The notes beneath the pieces were generated by a model, which saw only the letters and a program-made list of their open reading frames with translations, searched no databases and was not told the origin of the DNA. Positions 1-5,926 of a stretch of 10,826 nucleotides of DNA are shown here, piece by piece. Source of the stretch: an uncultured Bacteroidales bacterium (GTDB lineage: Bacteria > Bacteroidota > Bacteroidia > Bacteroidales > P3); the NCBI GenBank assembly GCA_947097635.1, contig CAMURW010000027.1, positions 1 to 10,826 of the forward strand. Reading direction: 5' to 3'. Every line of letters begins with the position of its first letter. Position 1 is the first letter of the stretch. A program made the position numbers and the translations under genes.

Positions 1-1476
1 CCCTTCACGTTCGAAGGTCGTCGTCGCCGTCAGCAGGCCGAAGAGGGTATCAAGAAACTCCGTGAGCATGTCGACTCCATCCTCATCATAAACAACGACA
101 AGCTGCGTGCATTAGGCAACCTCTCACTCAGCCAGGCATTCAAGCAGGCAGACGATGTGCTTTTCACCGCCGTCAAAGGCATAGCGGAGATCATAACCGT
201 AAGCGATTATATCAACATCGACTTCCATGATGTAAACACCGTGATGCAGAATAGCGGCACGGCACTCATGGGCACAGGTATCGGAAAAGGCGAGGACCGT
301 GCCGAGGATGCCATAAAGCAGGCTTCCACCAGTGTGCTGCTCAACGACAATAATATTGCTGGTGCCAAGAATGTACTACTCTACTTCTCTTATCCTCCTG
401 CCAAAGAACTCACCATGGACGAGATGGATTCCGTAACCGAGTACGTCTGCGAACTTACGGGACGCGACATGGCCGATGTCATCTGGGGCGCTGGCAGCGA
501 TGACACGCTCAGCGAGGAACTCAAGATAACCCTTATTGCCACTGGCTTTGAAGGGAAGAAGCAGCCCAAGGTGATCGACCTCGACGGTCAGATGCAAGGC
601 AGCAAAGGAAACCACCCGCGCAAGACCAACGATATTGCAGCAAACCAAGAGCAGCAACCTGTACCGAAAGAAACCAAGACGGTGGATTCTGTTTGCGGGT
701 GGACGGTAATACATCGTGTCGGGGCTGAAAGTCAGGAGACACCTCAGGATGCTGCAGAGGCAGCGCCACAAGAATATCAGGTTTCCAAGGACTCCGCTTT
801 TGCAGTAGCAGCTACCACAGCCTTGGCGCTGCCGATGGCGGAGGATGGCGAAGCTCTCCGAGCCGAAGGACACCACTACGACATCAACGGCAACATCCTC
901 GACGGTCAGTCGCAAGCCCATGCTGCCGCAGCTCCCGAGAAGCACGACGACGCGCAGAAGTATGAAGATGGTATTAACCTCATCCATCATCAAGAAGCGA
1001 CACCCATTGTCAACCAGCCAGTTCCCGAGCCTCAACCAACCCCCGTGGTCCAGCACTTCACCATGGAGGAGTCGAAAGCGGCAACTCCAGTCGCACATAG
1101 GCAGACTTCCCCCTATGTGGCACCAGTAGTCGTTCCCGTGCATCCAGAGGCTCAAAACAAGGGCGAATCAGGGGTGGAAGAGGCCAACCCCTTCACCACC
1201 AACGATGTCAGTAGTCAGGACACCGTCATTCAGCGCGCAGGACGCATGAAGGAACGTCTGGCAGAGCGCAAGGAACGCATCCATCGCATGAACGTGTTGC
1301 TCCACTCCCATGCCGACGGTCCTCGTATCGTGGAAAACCTTTCCACTGCCGAACTCACCAGCGAGGATATCTTCATCGCCCCTCACAGCAGCGAGAGCGA
1401 CACCAAGAAGACTACGATGGACAGCAATGGAAATATCAGGAACTGGAACTCTTTCCTTTACGATAACCCCGATTAA
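1..1476 (+). CDS. ftsZ: Cell division GTPase FtsZ, 5'-truncated by the window edge, with a very long C-terminal linker
   Basis: FtsZ is the tubulin-like GTPase that polymerises into the cytoplasmic division ring. Frame 1 is open from base 1, so the gene starts upstream and the nucleotide-binding half is missing. Visible first is the PFTFEGRRR segment, then the central helix, then the T7 synergy loop (about bases 211-231) reading NIDFHDV; its N-x-D-F-x-D pattern keeps both catalytic aspartates. The C-terminal subdomain follows and ends near ITLIATGFEG (about base 555). After that comes a low-complexity linker of roughly 290 residues rich in Q, E, P, A, T and H, containing a basic helical patch (RAGRMKERLAERKERI, about 1234-1281). 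The gene closes with a conserved tail peptide, NSFLYDNPD, the expected docking site for membrane tethers such as FtsA. Counting the missing part, the full protein would be about 640 residues, against roughly 380 in E. coli. Identity is very secure; the linker length is the odd feature. Confidence 0.97.
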   Translation, partial: PFTFEGRRRRQQAEEGIKKLREHVDSILIINNDKLRALGNLSLSQAFKQADDVLFTAVKGIAEIITVSDYINIDFHDVNTVMQNSGTALMGTGIGKGEDRAEDAIKQASTSVLLNDNNIAGAKNVLLYFSYPPAKELTMDEMDSVTEYVCELTGRDMADVIWGAGSDDTLSEELKITLIATGFEGKKQPKVIDLDGQMQGSKGNHPRKTNDIAANQEQQPVPKETKTVDSVCGWTVIHRVGAESQETPQDAAEAAPQEYQVSKDSAFAVAATTALALPMAEDGEALRAEGHHYDINGNILDGQSQAHAAAAPEKHDDAQKYEDGINLIHHQEATPIVNQPVPEPQPTPVVQHFTMEESKAATPVAHRQTSPYVAPVVVPVHPEAQNKGESGVEEANPFTTNDVSSQDTVIQRAGRMKERLAERKERIHRMNVLLHSHADGPRIVENLSTAELTSEDIFIAPHSSESDTKKTTMDSNGNIRNWNSFLYDNPD

Positions 1477-1523
1477 TTCCCTCTCCTAGGAATACGTCCA
1501 TATTAGCATCTATCAAAATAAGC

Positions 1524-1562
1524 AAGCAAAGCCCTCTCTCGCAAGATCCGAGGGCTTTGCTT
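1524..1562 (+). terminator. Intrinsic terminator downstream of ftsZ
   Basis: A perfect 13-bp inverted repeat (AAGCAAAGCCCTC at 1524-1536, matched by GAGGGCTTTGCTT at 1550-1562) with a 13-nt loop lies 48 bp after the ftsZ stop. The T-tract after it is short (TTTG), so it is a strong hairpin with a weak tail. The symmetric stem could also stop transcription from the other strand. It separates ftsZ from the downstream lipoprotein genes. Confidence 0.75.
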
Positions 1563-1564
1563 TG

Positions 1565-1982
1565 TATTGCCTCTGCAGCCTTCGTAGTCTTTGCCAGCGG
1601 AACGAATGTAAGGTGGTTCGGTCATCGTGGCGGCATCGTACGAGAATGATATGAGAAGTTGTATTTCCCATAATGTATACGCGTCTCGCTTGCGTCGGGC
1701 ATGCATTGAAACCTTCCGTCCCCATTCTCTACTCGTTCTCGATTGGCAAACCTTCTTTCTATTGCCCCCGCCCTATCGTACGCCGCCTTGAAGGAAAGAT
1801 ATGCATTTTGTTAATAATAAACCTATGGATTTGAGGTTCCCTGGTAAGAAATTAGTTTCCCGTACACATTTGGGGATGTTTTTTTGTATTTAGTATCAAA
1901 AGAATCTTCCTAAGTTCATAATTTTTTTGTAACGTTTATGAGGTTAGTAAGGTTTATTAAGTGCATAAAATATTTTTAAGGT
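1565..1982. other. Intergenic region of about 420 bp without a convincing gene
   Basis: No ORF here has recognisable protein character. On the minus strand two overlapping frames stay open (roughly 1503-1725), but both run through the ftsZ terminator hairpin and their peptides are rich in R, C and H with no domain I recognise, so I do not call them genes. From about 1800 the sequence becomes strongly AT-rich, with runs of T at 1879-1886 and 1922-1929. That is a typical setting for a Bacteroidota promoter of the lipoprotein gene at 1983, but I find no clean TTTG / TAnnTTTG pair at proper spacing and so mark no promoter. Confidence 0.6.
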
Positions 1983-2615
1983 ATGAAGAGAACTATCCCC
2001 TTGGCCGTATGGACAATTGCGGCGATGATAGCAGGAGCGGCACTGATATCCTGCGAAAAAGATAAAGATGATAATGTCAATGAAAGACCGTTCCTTTCGT
2101 TCAGGCAGATCCTCGCACTCAACCAGTATCAGACTACGCCAGAGAGTTTTGGTTATGTCCGTTTCGGCACATACTACTTAGACTGGGATTCTTGTGAGGT
2201 GTACAGGAAAGGCGATTGCTACATCTATGAGTTGCATCAGGCTGGACTCGCTGCCAATAGAGTACCCATATCATATCACTACTTCATATATGGCGGCACC
2301 CGTGCCGATCGGCTGGCGACCTTTAAGGATTATTGTGTCCAGATGGATGTGTTTATGCTGGCAAACGACAGCATCCGTTCCTATTATGCACACGACTCTG
2401 TGGTATACAACACTCGCGAGCAGATTCTCTCTTATTTAGTCAACTGTGATGACACCGCTGGTTTTTATCCCATCATTATTTATGGAAAACGCTATTCCAT
2501 ACAAGCCGCATACGACGGGAGAAAGAAAGAAACTGTCCTTTATGGCGATTCGGACACTACTTTCTACGGCAATGGCGCCACATACCTTACATTCTTCAAA
2601 TTACTACCAGAGTAG
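1983..2615 (+). CDS. Predicted surface lipoprotein of unknown function, 210 residues
   Basis: The protein starts with a basic n-region (MKR) and a hydrophobic core, then the signal-peptidase II lipobox LISC, with the lipidated cysteine at residue 24. Directly after the cysteine comes EKDKDDN, an acidic/lysine stretch like the lipoprotein export signals that direct Bacteroidota lipoproteins to the outer face of the outer membrane. The mature part (about 186 residues) is rich in tyrosine and aspartate, and I recognise no domain in it; strand-like stretches near the end (such as FYPIIIYGKRYSIQAAY) suggest a beta-rich fold. The ATG is preceded by AT-rich sequence (AAAATATTTTTAAGGT) and no Shine-Dalgarno, which is usual in this phylum. 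The next gene, 91 bp downstream on the same strand, has an almost matching signal peptide, so the two may be co-transcribed. Gene reality and lipoprotein nature are well supported; function is unknown. Confidence 0.88.
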   Translation: MKRTIPLAVWTIAAMIAGAALISCEKDKDDNVNERPFLSFRQILALNQYQTTPESFGYVRFGTYYLDWDSCEVYRKGDCYIYELHQAGLAANRVPISYHYFIYGGTRADRLATFKDYCVQMDVFMLANDSIRSYYAHDSVVYNTREQILSYLVNCDDTAGFYPIIIYGKRYSIQAAYDGRKKETVLYGDSDTTFYGNGATYLTFFKLLPE

Positions 2616-2706
2616 TCTCCACAAGGCGTAGAAGATACCAATCCTCGCCACCTTGTGATTAGATATCAGAAATATTTAGAAGAAAACAAAATATAATATT
2701 TAAAGA

Positions 2707-3156
2707 ATGAAGAAAATCCCTCCCCTCGCCGTATGGGCAATCGCGGCAACAATAGTAGGAATAATAGTAATCTCCTGTGGAAAAGACAAAGATGACAACC
2801 GCGAAGTCAGCGTATCGAACATCGCATTTTCGGAGTGCCTTTATCGTTATGACGCAGAAGGATGGAATAGCCCCGACTCTGTCGCCTTCTCCTACAAGGA
2901 CGGTACGCTACACGTCGCACACTACAACCTTTCTGTCAACTGCGGGTACAAGCAAGTGGACGTGAATGTGAAACTGTTCGGAGACACCATCGCCATCAGC
3001 GAATGGGGACGTCCCGAAAACGCAAACTGCGTGTGCGATATCAACAACTCGTTCGACATCAATAACCTTCCGCACGGTGTCTATCATGTGATCGTAAATA
3101 ATTGGTATAAAGATGTTTGTGGAAGAGTACCCTACCATACGACAATCACCTTGTGA
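2707..3156 (+). CDS. Predicted surface lipoprotein of unknown function, 149 residues
   Basis: The signal peptide matches that of the preceding gene closely: both have PLAVW-IAA in the core and end ISC at residue 24, followed here by GKDKDDN, again a likely surface-export signal. The mature part differs from its neighbour. It has the look of small Bacteroidota lipoproteins with an immunoglobulin-like or beta-sandwich fold: an early cysteine (NCGYKQVDVNVKLFGDTI), a paired-cysteine segment CVCDINNSFDI, then NLPHGVYHVIVNN, where a Y-x-V strand follows a loop. The cysteines at NCG, CVC and DVCGR could form disulphides in the periplasm or outside the cell. The start follows AT-rich DNA (ATAATATTTAAAGA) without a Shine-Dalgarno. 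No function can be assigned; the family impression comes from motif layout only. Confidence 0.87.
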   Translation: MKKIPPLAVWAIAATIVGIIVISCGKDKDDNREVSVSNIAFSECLYRYDAEGWNSPDSVAFSYKDGTLHVAHYNLSVNCGYKQVDVNVKLFGDTIAISEWGRPENANCVCDINNSFDINNLPHGVYHVIVNNWYKDVCGRVPYHTTITL

Positions 3157-3404
3157 TGGCAGCTATACATTCACAAATATGATGAGACGTATATATTACT
3201 GATTGTTTGTTTAAAGAAAAATGAACGCTTGCAAAATAGCAATGTAAACGTGAAAAAGTAATCTTCATGCATAATATTGAACTTCCATATAGGCAAATCT
3301 CAAAGAAACGATAGGCTCGGCCGAGTCGGGCAAAGCACCAGATTGAGGTAACATGGGTTCTAGCCCATGAAGGAAACCTAAGGAGGAATGTAGAAATAAT
3401 TTCC
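3157..3404. other. Intergenic region before the LRR protein gene, containing a tRNA-like relic
   Basis: This 248-bp stretch has no plausible plus-strand gene. Its first half is AT-rich. Its second half (about 3311-3370) abruptly becomes GC-rich and structured, and is described as a separate feature. A purine run AGGAGG at 3381-3386 is badly placed for both the ATG at 3388 (1 nt away, followed at once by TAG) and the ATG at 3405 (18 nt away), so I do not treat it as a ribosome-binding site. Confidence 0.6.
3311..3370 (+). other. Possible degenerate tRNA (class II, tRNA-Ser-like) fragment
   Basis: The segment GGCCGAGTCGGGCAAAGCAC (3319-3338) resembles the D arm and following bases of tRNA-Ser (GGCCGAG...AAGGCACC). 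It continues CCAGATTGA, like the 5' half of an anticodon arm, and then runs straight into GGTAACATGGGTTCTAGCCCATG, which looks like a T arm: CATGGG at 3352-3357 pairs with CCCATG at 3364-3369 around TTCTAG. The 3' half of the anticodon arm and the variable arm are missing, and no clean acceptor stem closes it, so it cannot be a working tRNA. It could equally be a structured leader of the downstream gene. The resemblance is by eye only. Confidence 0.3.
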
Positions 3405-3440
3405 ATGACCCATCATAATAACATGACCCATCATAATAAA
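3405..3440 (+). repeat. Tandem 18-bp duplication carrying the start codon
   Basis: ATGACCCATCATAATAAC (3405-3422) is followed directly by ATGACCCATCATAATAAA (3423-3440): 17 of 18 bases are identical and each copy begins with ATG. The unit is a multiple of three, so the frame is kept, and translation from the first copy gives MTHHNN-MTHHNK. It lies at the start of the LRR protein gene and creates alternative in-frame starts. Confidence 0.9.
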
Positions 3441-5039
3441 ATACTAAAGATGATGAATGCTGCAACAAGACTCTTCGCACTGGCTGCATTGCTAGTGTGT
3501 GTGGCAAGTCCTGCACGGGCGTACGACTTTACATACACGTATGCCAACGCCACGTTGTGCTACAATATCACCGATGCATCGGCACACACGGCGGAACTCA
3601 CCTATCAGCAACGGCCAAACTGGGAACAAGGAATTCATGCCTATGCGGCATCGTTGCCAGACACGCTTCGCATACCAGCCACTGTTTTGCACAACGGCGA
3701 AAACTACCGCGTTACGAAGATAGGGGAGATGGCCTTGTGCAACATAAGTTCCGTTTCTGTCGTCATTATTCCAGAAGGTGTCGTCTGCCTGGGCGACAAT
3801 GGCTTGTCGGACTGTGGAGCGCTGCACGCCATTTCCTTGCCGCAAACGTTGCGTACAATCGGAAAATATTGTTTTTCCAGCAACAACAATCTTTCCGCAG
3901 TGGTCCTGCCGCAAAATGTAGCCACTATCGGGGATGGTGCTTTTTCAGGATGCCATGGCCTTACGACGGTTGTCCTCCCCGACAGCCTGGAGAAGATAAG
4001 CGAACAAATGTTTTATTGCTGTCCCCTCACTACCGCTTTTTCCATGCCGCTGGGCGTGAAGAGCATAGAGGGGTCTGCCTTTGCCTATACAGGGCTGACG
4101 AGCATAGACATACCGCAGGGTGTGAGAAAGATATACGGAAGTGCCTTCGAGAGTACTCCGCTCACCAGCATAGAGCTTCCTAGCAGTGTTTGCTGGTTGG
4201 GCGCTGCCGTGTTTGCCAAGTGCAACAACCTTGCAAACATCAATGTGGCTGAAGACAATGCCCATTATTGCTCCGTAGATGGCGTGCTGTTCAATAAGTC
4301 GCGCGATACGCTTTGGCTCTACCCCTGTGGAAGGACATCGCCACACTATGATGTGCCTGAAGGCGTTGTGGCGTTACACAACTATGCCTTCTTTGCTTGC
4401 ACTCGCCTGGCCTCCGTATCGCTGCCAGCGTCGTTGAGGAGCATAGGGTGCCCGACATTTTCGGATTGCAGTTTTACGCAGTTCGACATATCCGCTGGCG
4501 TGCGCTTCGTTGCCAGCCGTGCTTTCATGGACTGTCACCAGCTTTCTTCAATATCTTTTGGCAGTGGCGTGCAGCGTATAGACGCTTACGCTTTAGCATA
4601 CTGCGACCATCTGACGCAAGTAACGTGCAAGGCAACTACGCCGCCCGTGCTTGAAGATCACATTATCTATGACGTGGACAACACCATACCCGTTTATGTG
4701 CCTTGCCAAAGCATACAGCAATATGAGGCAACGCAATACTGGAACGACTTCGTGAATTTCCAGTGCATGGAGGACGCTATTGAAGAGCCTCGTGTGCAAT
4801 TGCTGGAAATATTCCCCAATCCAGCCCGCGATGTCATTACCGTCCAGCGCCCGAAAATGGAAGAAGACTGGCAGGTGCAGTTGTGCGACATGCAGGGCAA
4901 GGTGGTGAAGCAAGACATCATGCGATGCGGGCAGGGGAGGTTGACATTGGATATAGCGCCATTGCCGAGTGGAATATACTACATTCGTGCGAAGGGAGAA
5001 CGTGACTTTGCTGGGCTTAGCATAGTGGTGCAAAGATAG
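3405..5039 (+). CDS. Secreted BspA-like leucine-rich repeat protein with a type IX secretion C-terminal domain
   Basis: The longest form has 544 residues. A signal peptide ends about residue 39 (LALAALL-type core, cut site ARA-Y). Residues about 100-405 are LRR_5/BspA-type repeats of roughly 23 residues with the pattern F..C..L..v.LP..l..I; examples are GAFSGCHGLTTVVLP and SAFAYTGLTSIDIPQGV. An insert (DGVLFNKSRDTLWLYPCG) sits mid-array, as is common in this family. A capping segment follows (VYVPCQSIQQY...YWNDF). Residues about 466-544 form a type-A T9SS sorting domain: IFPNPARDVITV, then DMQGKVV, then LPSGIYYIR and a final IVVQR. Such proteins cross the outer membrane by the type IX system and are usually surface-attached or released; relatives bind host proteins or other bacteria. 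The ATG pair at 3450/3453 (MMNAATRLF) gives a more typical signal peptide than 3405, so the true start may be 45-48 bp inside. Substrate and partner are unknown. Confidence 0.95.
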   Translation: MTHHNNMTHHNKILKMMNAATRLFALAALLVCVASPARAYDFTYTYANATLCYNITDASAHTAELTYQQRPNWEQGIHAYAASLPDTLRIPATVLHNGENYRVTKIGEMALCNISSVSVVIIPEGVVCLGDNGLSDCGALHAISLPQTLRTIGKYCFSSNNNLSAVVLPQNVATIGDGAFSGCHGLTTVVLPDSLEKISEQMFYCCPLTTAFSMPLGVKSIEGSAFAYTGLTSIDIPQGVRKIYGSAFESTPLTSIELPSSVCWLGAAVFAKCNNLANINVAEDNAHYCSVDGVLFNKSRDTLWLYPCGRTSPHYDVPEGVVALHNYAFFACTRLASVSLPASLRSIGCPTFSDCSFTQFDISAGVRFVASRAFMDCHQLSSISFGSGVQRIDAYALAYCDHLTQVTCKATTPPVLEDHIIYDVDNTIPVYVPCQSIQQYEATQYWNDFVNFQCMEDAIEEPRVQLLEIFPNPARDVITVQRPKMEEDWQVQLCDMQGKVVKQDIMRCGQGRLTLDIAPLPSGIYYIRAKGERDFAGLSIVVQR

Positions 5040-5077
5040 AACATAGGGTCAGTAGATATTTAGTGGGGATAAGCGGT

Positions 5078-5101
5078 AGTGTAATTTCAACTGTGTCAAG
5101 G
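5078..5101 (+). repeat. Left terminal inverted repeat of the IS256-family relic
   Basis: This 24-bp end matches the right end (5541-5564, opposite strand) at 19 of 24 positions, with an uninterrupted core ACTGTGTCA. It lies at the 3' side of the transposase remnant. Confidence 0.75.
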
Positions 5102-5121
5102 CTCTCATCCTTCATACTTTA

Positions 5122-5166
5122 CCTCATCTGGATGATACGATTGTTAATCGTGTTGGCCAGATGAGG
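5122..5166 (-). terminator. Long hairpin inside the IS relic, after the transposase remnant
   Basis: CCTCATCTGG (5122-5131) pairs perfectly with CCAGATGAGG (5157-5166). An inner stem ACGATT (5137-5142) pairs with AATCGT (5146-5151) around a GTT loop, and the bases between the stems can form further A-T and G-T pairs. On the minus strand it follows the remnant stop codon (5188) by about 20 bases, the place for a terminator or a transcription-shielding hairpin of the element. It has no good T-tract on that strand. On the plus strand it might end transcripts from the LRR gene, since TCCTTTCTT follows it. The structure is certain; the role is inferred. Confidence 0.5.
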
Positions 5167-5187
5167 ATCCTTTCTTCCGAGGCAAAG

Positions 5188-5507
5188 TTACATAATCTCA
5201 AAACGTTCTCTAAATTTTATTGCTAATTGTTGTGATATCTGAGCCCAGTTGGCAAGTGGCATAGTCTACTTCTCGCGTATGTTTCGGTATGCTAGATACA
5301 CAAGCTTTTCGAGAGAAGTGTTACGGCGATTGGCCTTTTGAGCGTTCATCAATAGGGAGATGGGTATCCATCTCACCTTCAAGGGCAGCATTCAAAATGT
5401 GCTCCAATATGGGGTCTATGCTCTGTCCTTACCAAATAATGGCTCACCATTACGAAGCTGTTCAGCAGCTCTCTTGTAATCTATTTCTTCGTTTCTTCGT
5501 TGTCCAT
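5188..5507 (-). pseudogene. IS256-family transposase, N- and C-terminal remnants joined by deletion
   Basis: Read on the minus strand from the ATG at 5507, three frames must be combined. First comes DYKRAAEQLRNGEPLFGKD, then LEHILNAALEGEMDTHL and NRRN, which is the classic N-terminal region of IS256-family DDE transposases. At about 5320 the sequence jumps to LEKLVYLAYRNIREK-stop-TMPLANW followed by QLAIKFRERFEIM and a stop at 5188, which is the C-terminal region of the same family; the internal stop (TAG at 5266-5268) stands where these proteins have tryptophan (EKWTMPLANW). At least two frameshifts, an early TAG and the loss of about 270 residues including the DDE catalytic core make it non-functional. 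Confidence 0.75.
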
Positions 5508-5540
5508 AAAAATAATCTGTGTTAAGCTACTTTTATTGTA

Positions 5541-5564
5541 ACCTGACACAGTTTACTTTACACT
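5541..5564 (-). repeat. Right terminal inverted repeat of the IS256-family relic
   Basis: This is the partner of the left end at 5078-5101. It lies on the 5' side of the transposase remnant, about 34 bp upstream of its ATG, as expected for the family. Confidence 0.75.
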
Positions 5565-5607
5565 CTCTTCCATTTTCCGAAAAGGTGGCCAAAATTGAAA
5601 CATACAC

Positions 5608-5653
5608 AAAAAAAGAATTCTACATTTCATTCATTTTGAACTACTTGTAGAAT
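5608..5653 (-). terminator. Terminator of the tRNA-Leu transcription unit
   Basis: On the minus strand ATTCTACA and TGTAGAAT form a perfect 8-bp stem (plus-strand positions 5646-5653 and 5617-5624), followed after two bases by seven T (5614 down to 5608). It starts 11 nt after the 3' end of tRNA-Leu(CAG). The loop is long (21 nt), but the T7 tract and position make it a good intrinsic terminator. Confidence 0.7.
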
Positions 5654-5663
5654 CCCTCTTTAG

Positions 5664-5745
5664 TGCCCGGAACAGGACTTGAACCTGCACTCCTTGCGAA
5701 ATACGCACCTGAAACGTACGCGTCTACCAATTCCGCCATCCGGGC
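5664..5745 (-). tRNA. tRNA-Leu, anticodon CAG
   Basis: Read on the minus strand, the acceptor GCCCGGA pairs perfectly with TCCGGGC before discriminator A. The D arm reads TGGCGGAATTGGTAGACGC, the bacterial leucine form. The anticodon stem TACGT/GCGTA encloses TTCAGGT, placing CAG at positions 34-36. A class II variable arm (TTTCGCAAGGAGT) precedes a T arm with TTCAAGT. CCA is not encoded: CTAA follows the discriminator. It reads CUG codons and is the second gene of a two-tRNA unit, 63 bp after tRNA-Leu(GAG). Confidence 0.96.
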
Positions 5746-5808
5746 TTGTCGTTGGGCCTTAGGTGGCTGCACCCTTTCCGTGGGTCTCTTGCCTTGCCTT
5801 TAGCTTGG

Positions 5809-5892
5809 TGCCCAGAACAAGACTTGAACTTGCACGACGTAATCGTCACTACCCCCTCAAAGTAGCGTGTCTACCAATTCCACCACCTGGGC
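5809..5892 (-). tRNA. tRNA-Leu, anticodon GAG
   Basis: On the minus strand the acceptor GCCCAGG pairs with TCTGGGC (one G-T pair) before discriminator A. The D arm is TGGTGGAATTGGTAGACAC. The anticodon stem CTACT/GGTAG holds the loop TTGAGGG, giving anticodon GAG for CUC and CUU codons. A class II variable arm (TGACGATTACGTC) forms a small stem, and the T loop is TTCAAGT. CCA is not encoded. It is the first gene after the promoter at 5927-5957. Confidence 0.96.
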
Positions 5893-5926
5893 CTTTGAGC
5901 GTCTCTTCCTTTCGGAAAAGCGAGTG

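Larger units (their letters stand above)
5078..5564 (-). mobile_element. Relic of an IS256-family insertion sequence, internally deleted
   Basis: The stretch is bounded by matching inverted ends: AGTGTAATTTCAACTGTGTC at the left and, read on the minus strand, AGTGTAAAGTAAACTGTGTC at the right (19 of 24 positions agree over the full ends). Between them lies a broken minus-strand transposase with the N-terminus and C-terminus of the IS256/mutator family but no catalytic middle. At about 490 bp it is roughly a third of a normal IS256-family element. I see no target-site duplication in the flanks (ATAAGCGGT against CTCTTCCAT), which fits an old insertion or later rearrangement. It begins 38 bp after the LRR gene and ends 100 bp before the tRNA-Leu gene. 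It cannot move by itself, but its ends might still be usable by a full-length relative. Confidence 0.75.

Noticed and set aside
376..1155. 259-residue minus-strand ORF opposite ftsZ
   Set aside because: It lies wholly antisense to a secure ftsZ frame, and its translation is rich in C, R, W and L without any domain. It is a by-product of codon bias.
1503..1725. Two overlapping minus-strand ORFs of 67 and 70 residues
   Set aside because: They run through the ftsZ terminator hairpin, overlap each other in different frames and have no recognisable protein features. Kept only as a region finding.
3381..3393. AGGAGG followed by ATG-TAG, a possible Shine-Dalgarno or minimal ORF
   Set aside because: Spacing is 1 nt to this ATG and 18 nt to the next, both unsuitable, and Shine-Dalgarno sites are rarely used in Bacteroidota.
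3146..3406. 86-residue minus-strand ORF
   Set aside because: It is read from the complement of the tRNA-like island (SWARTHVTSIWC), the kind of false ORF produced by tRNA complements, and it overlaps gene ends on the other strand.
3497..4183. 228-residue plus-strand ORF in another frame of the LRR gene
   Set aside because: It overlaps the clear signal peptide and repeat array in a different frame and shows no domain.
5289..5525. 78-residue plus-strand ORF in the IS relic
   Set aside because: It is antisense to the recognisable IS256-family transposase remnant.
5065..5577. Target-site duplication around the IS256 relic
   Set aside because: The 8-10 bp flanking each inverted repeat do not match.
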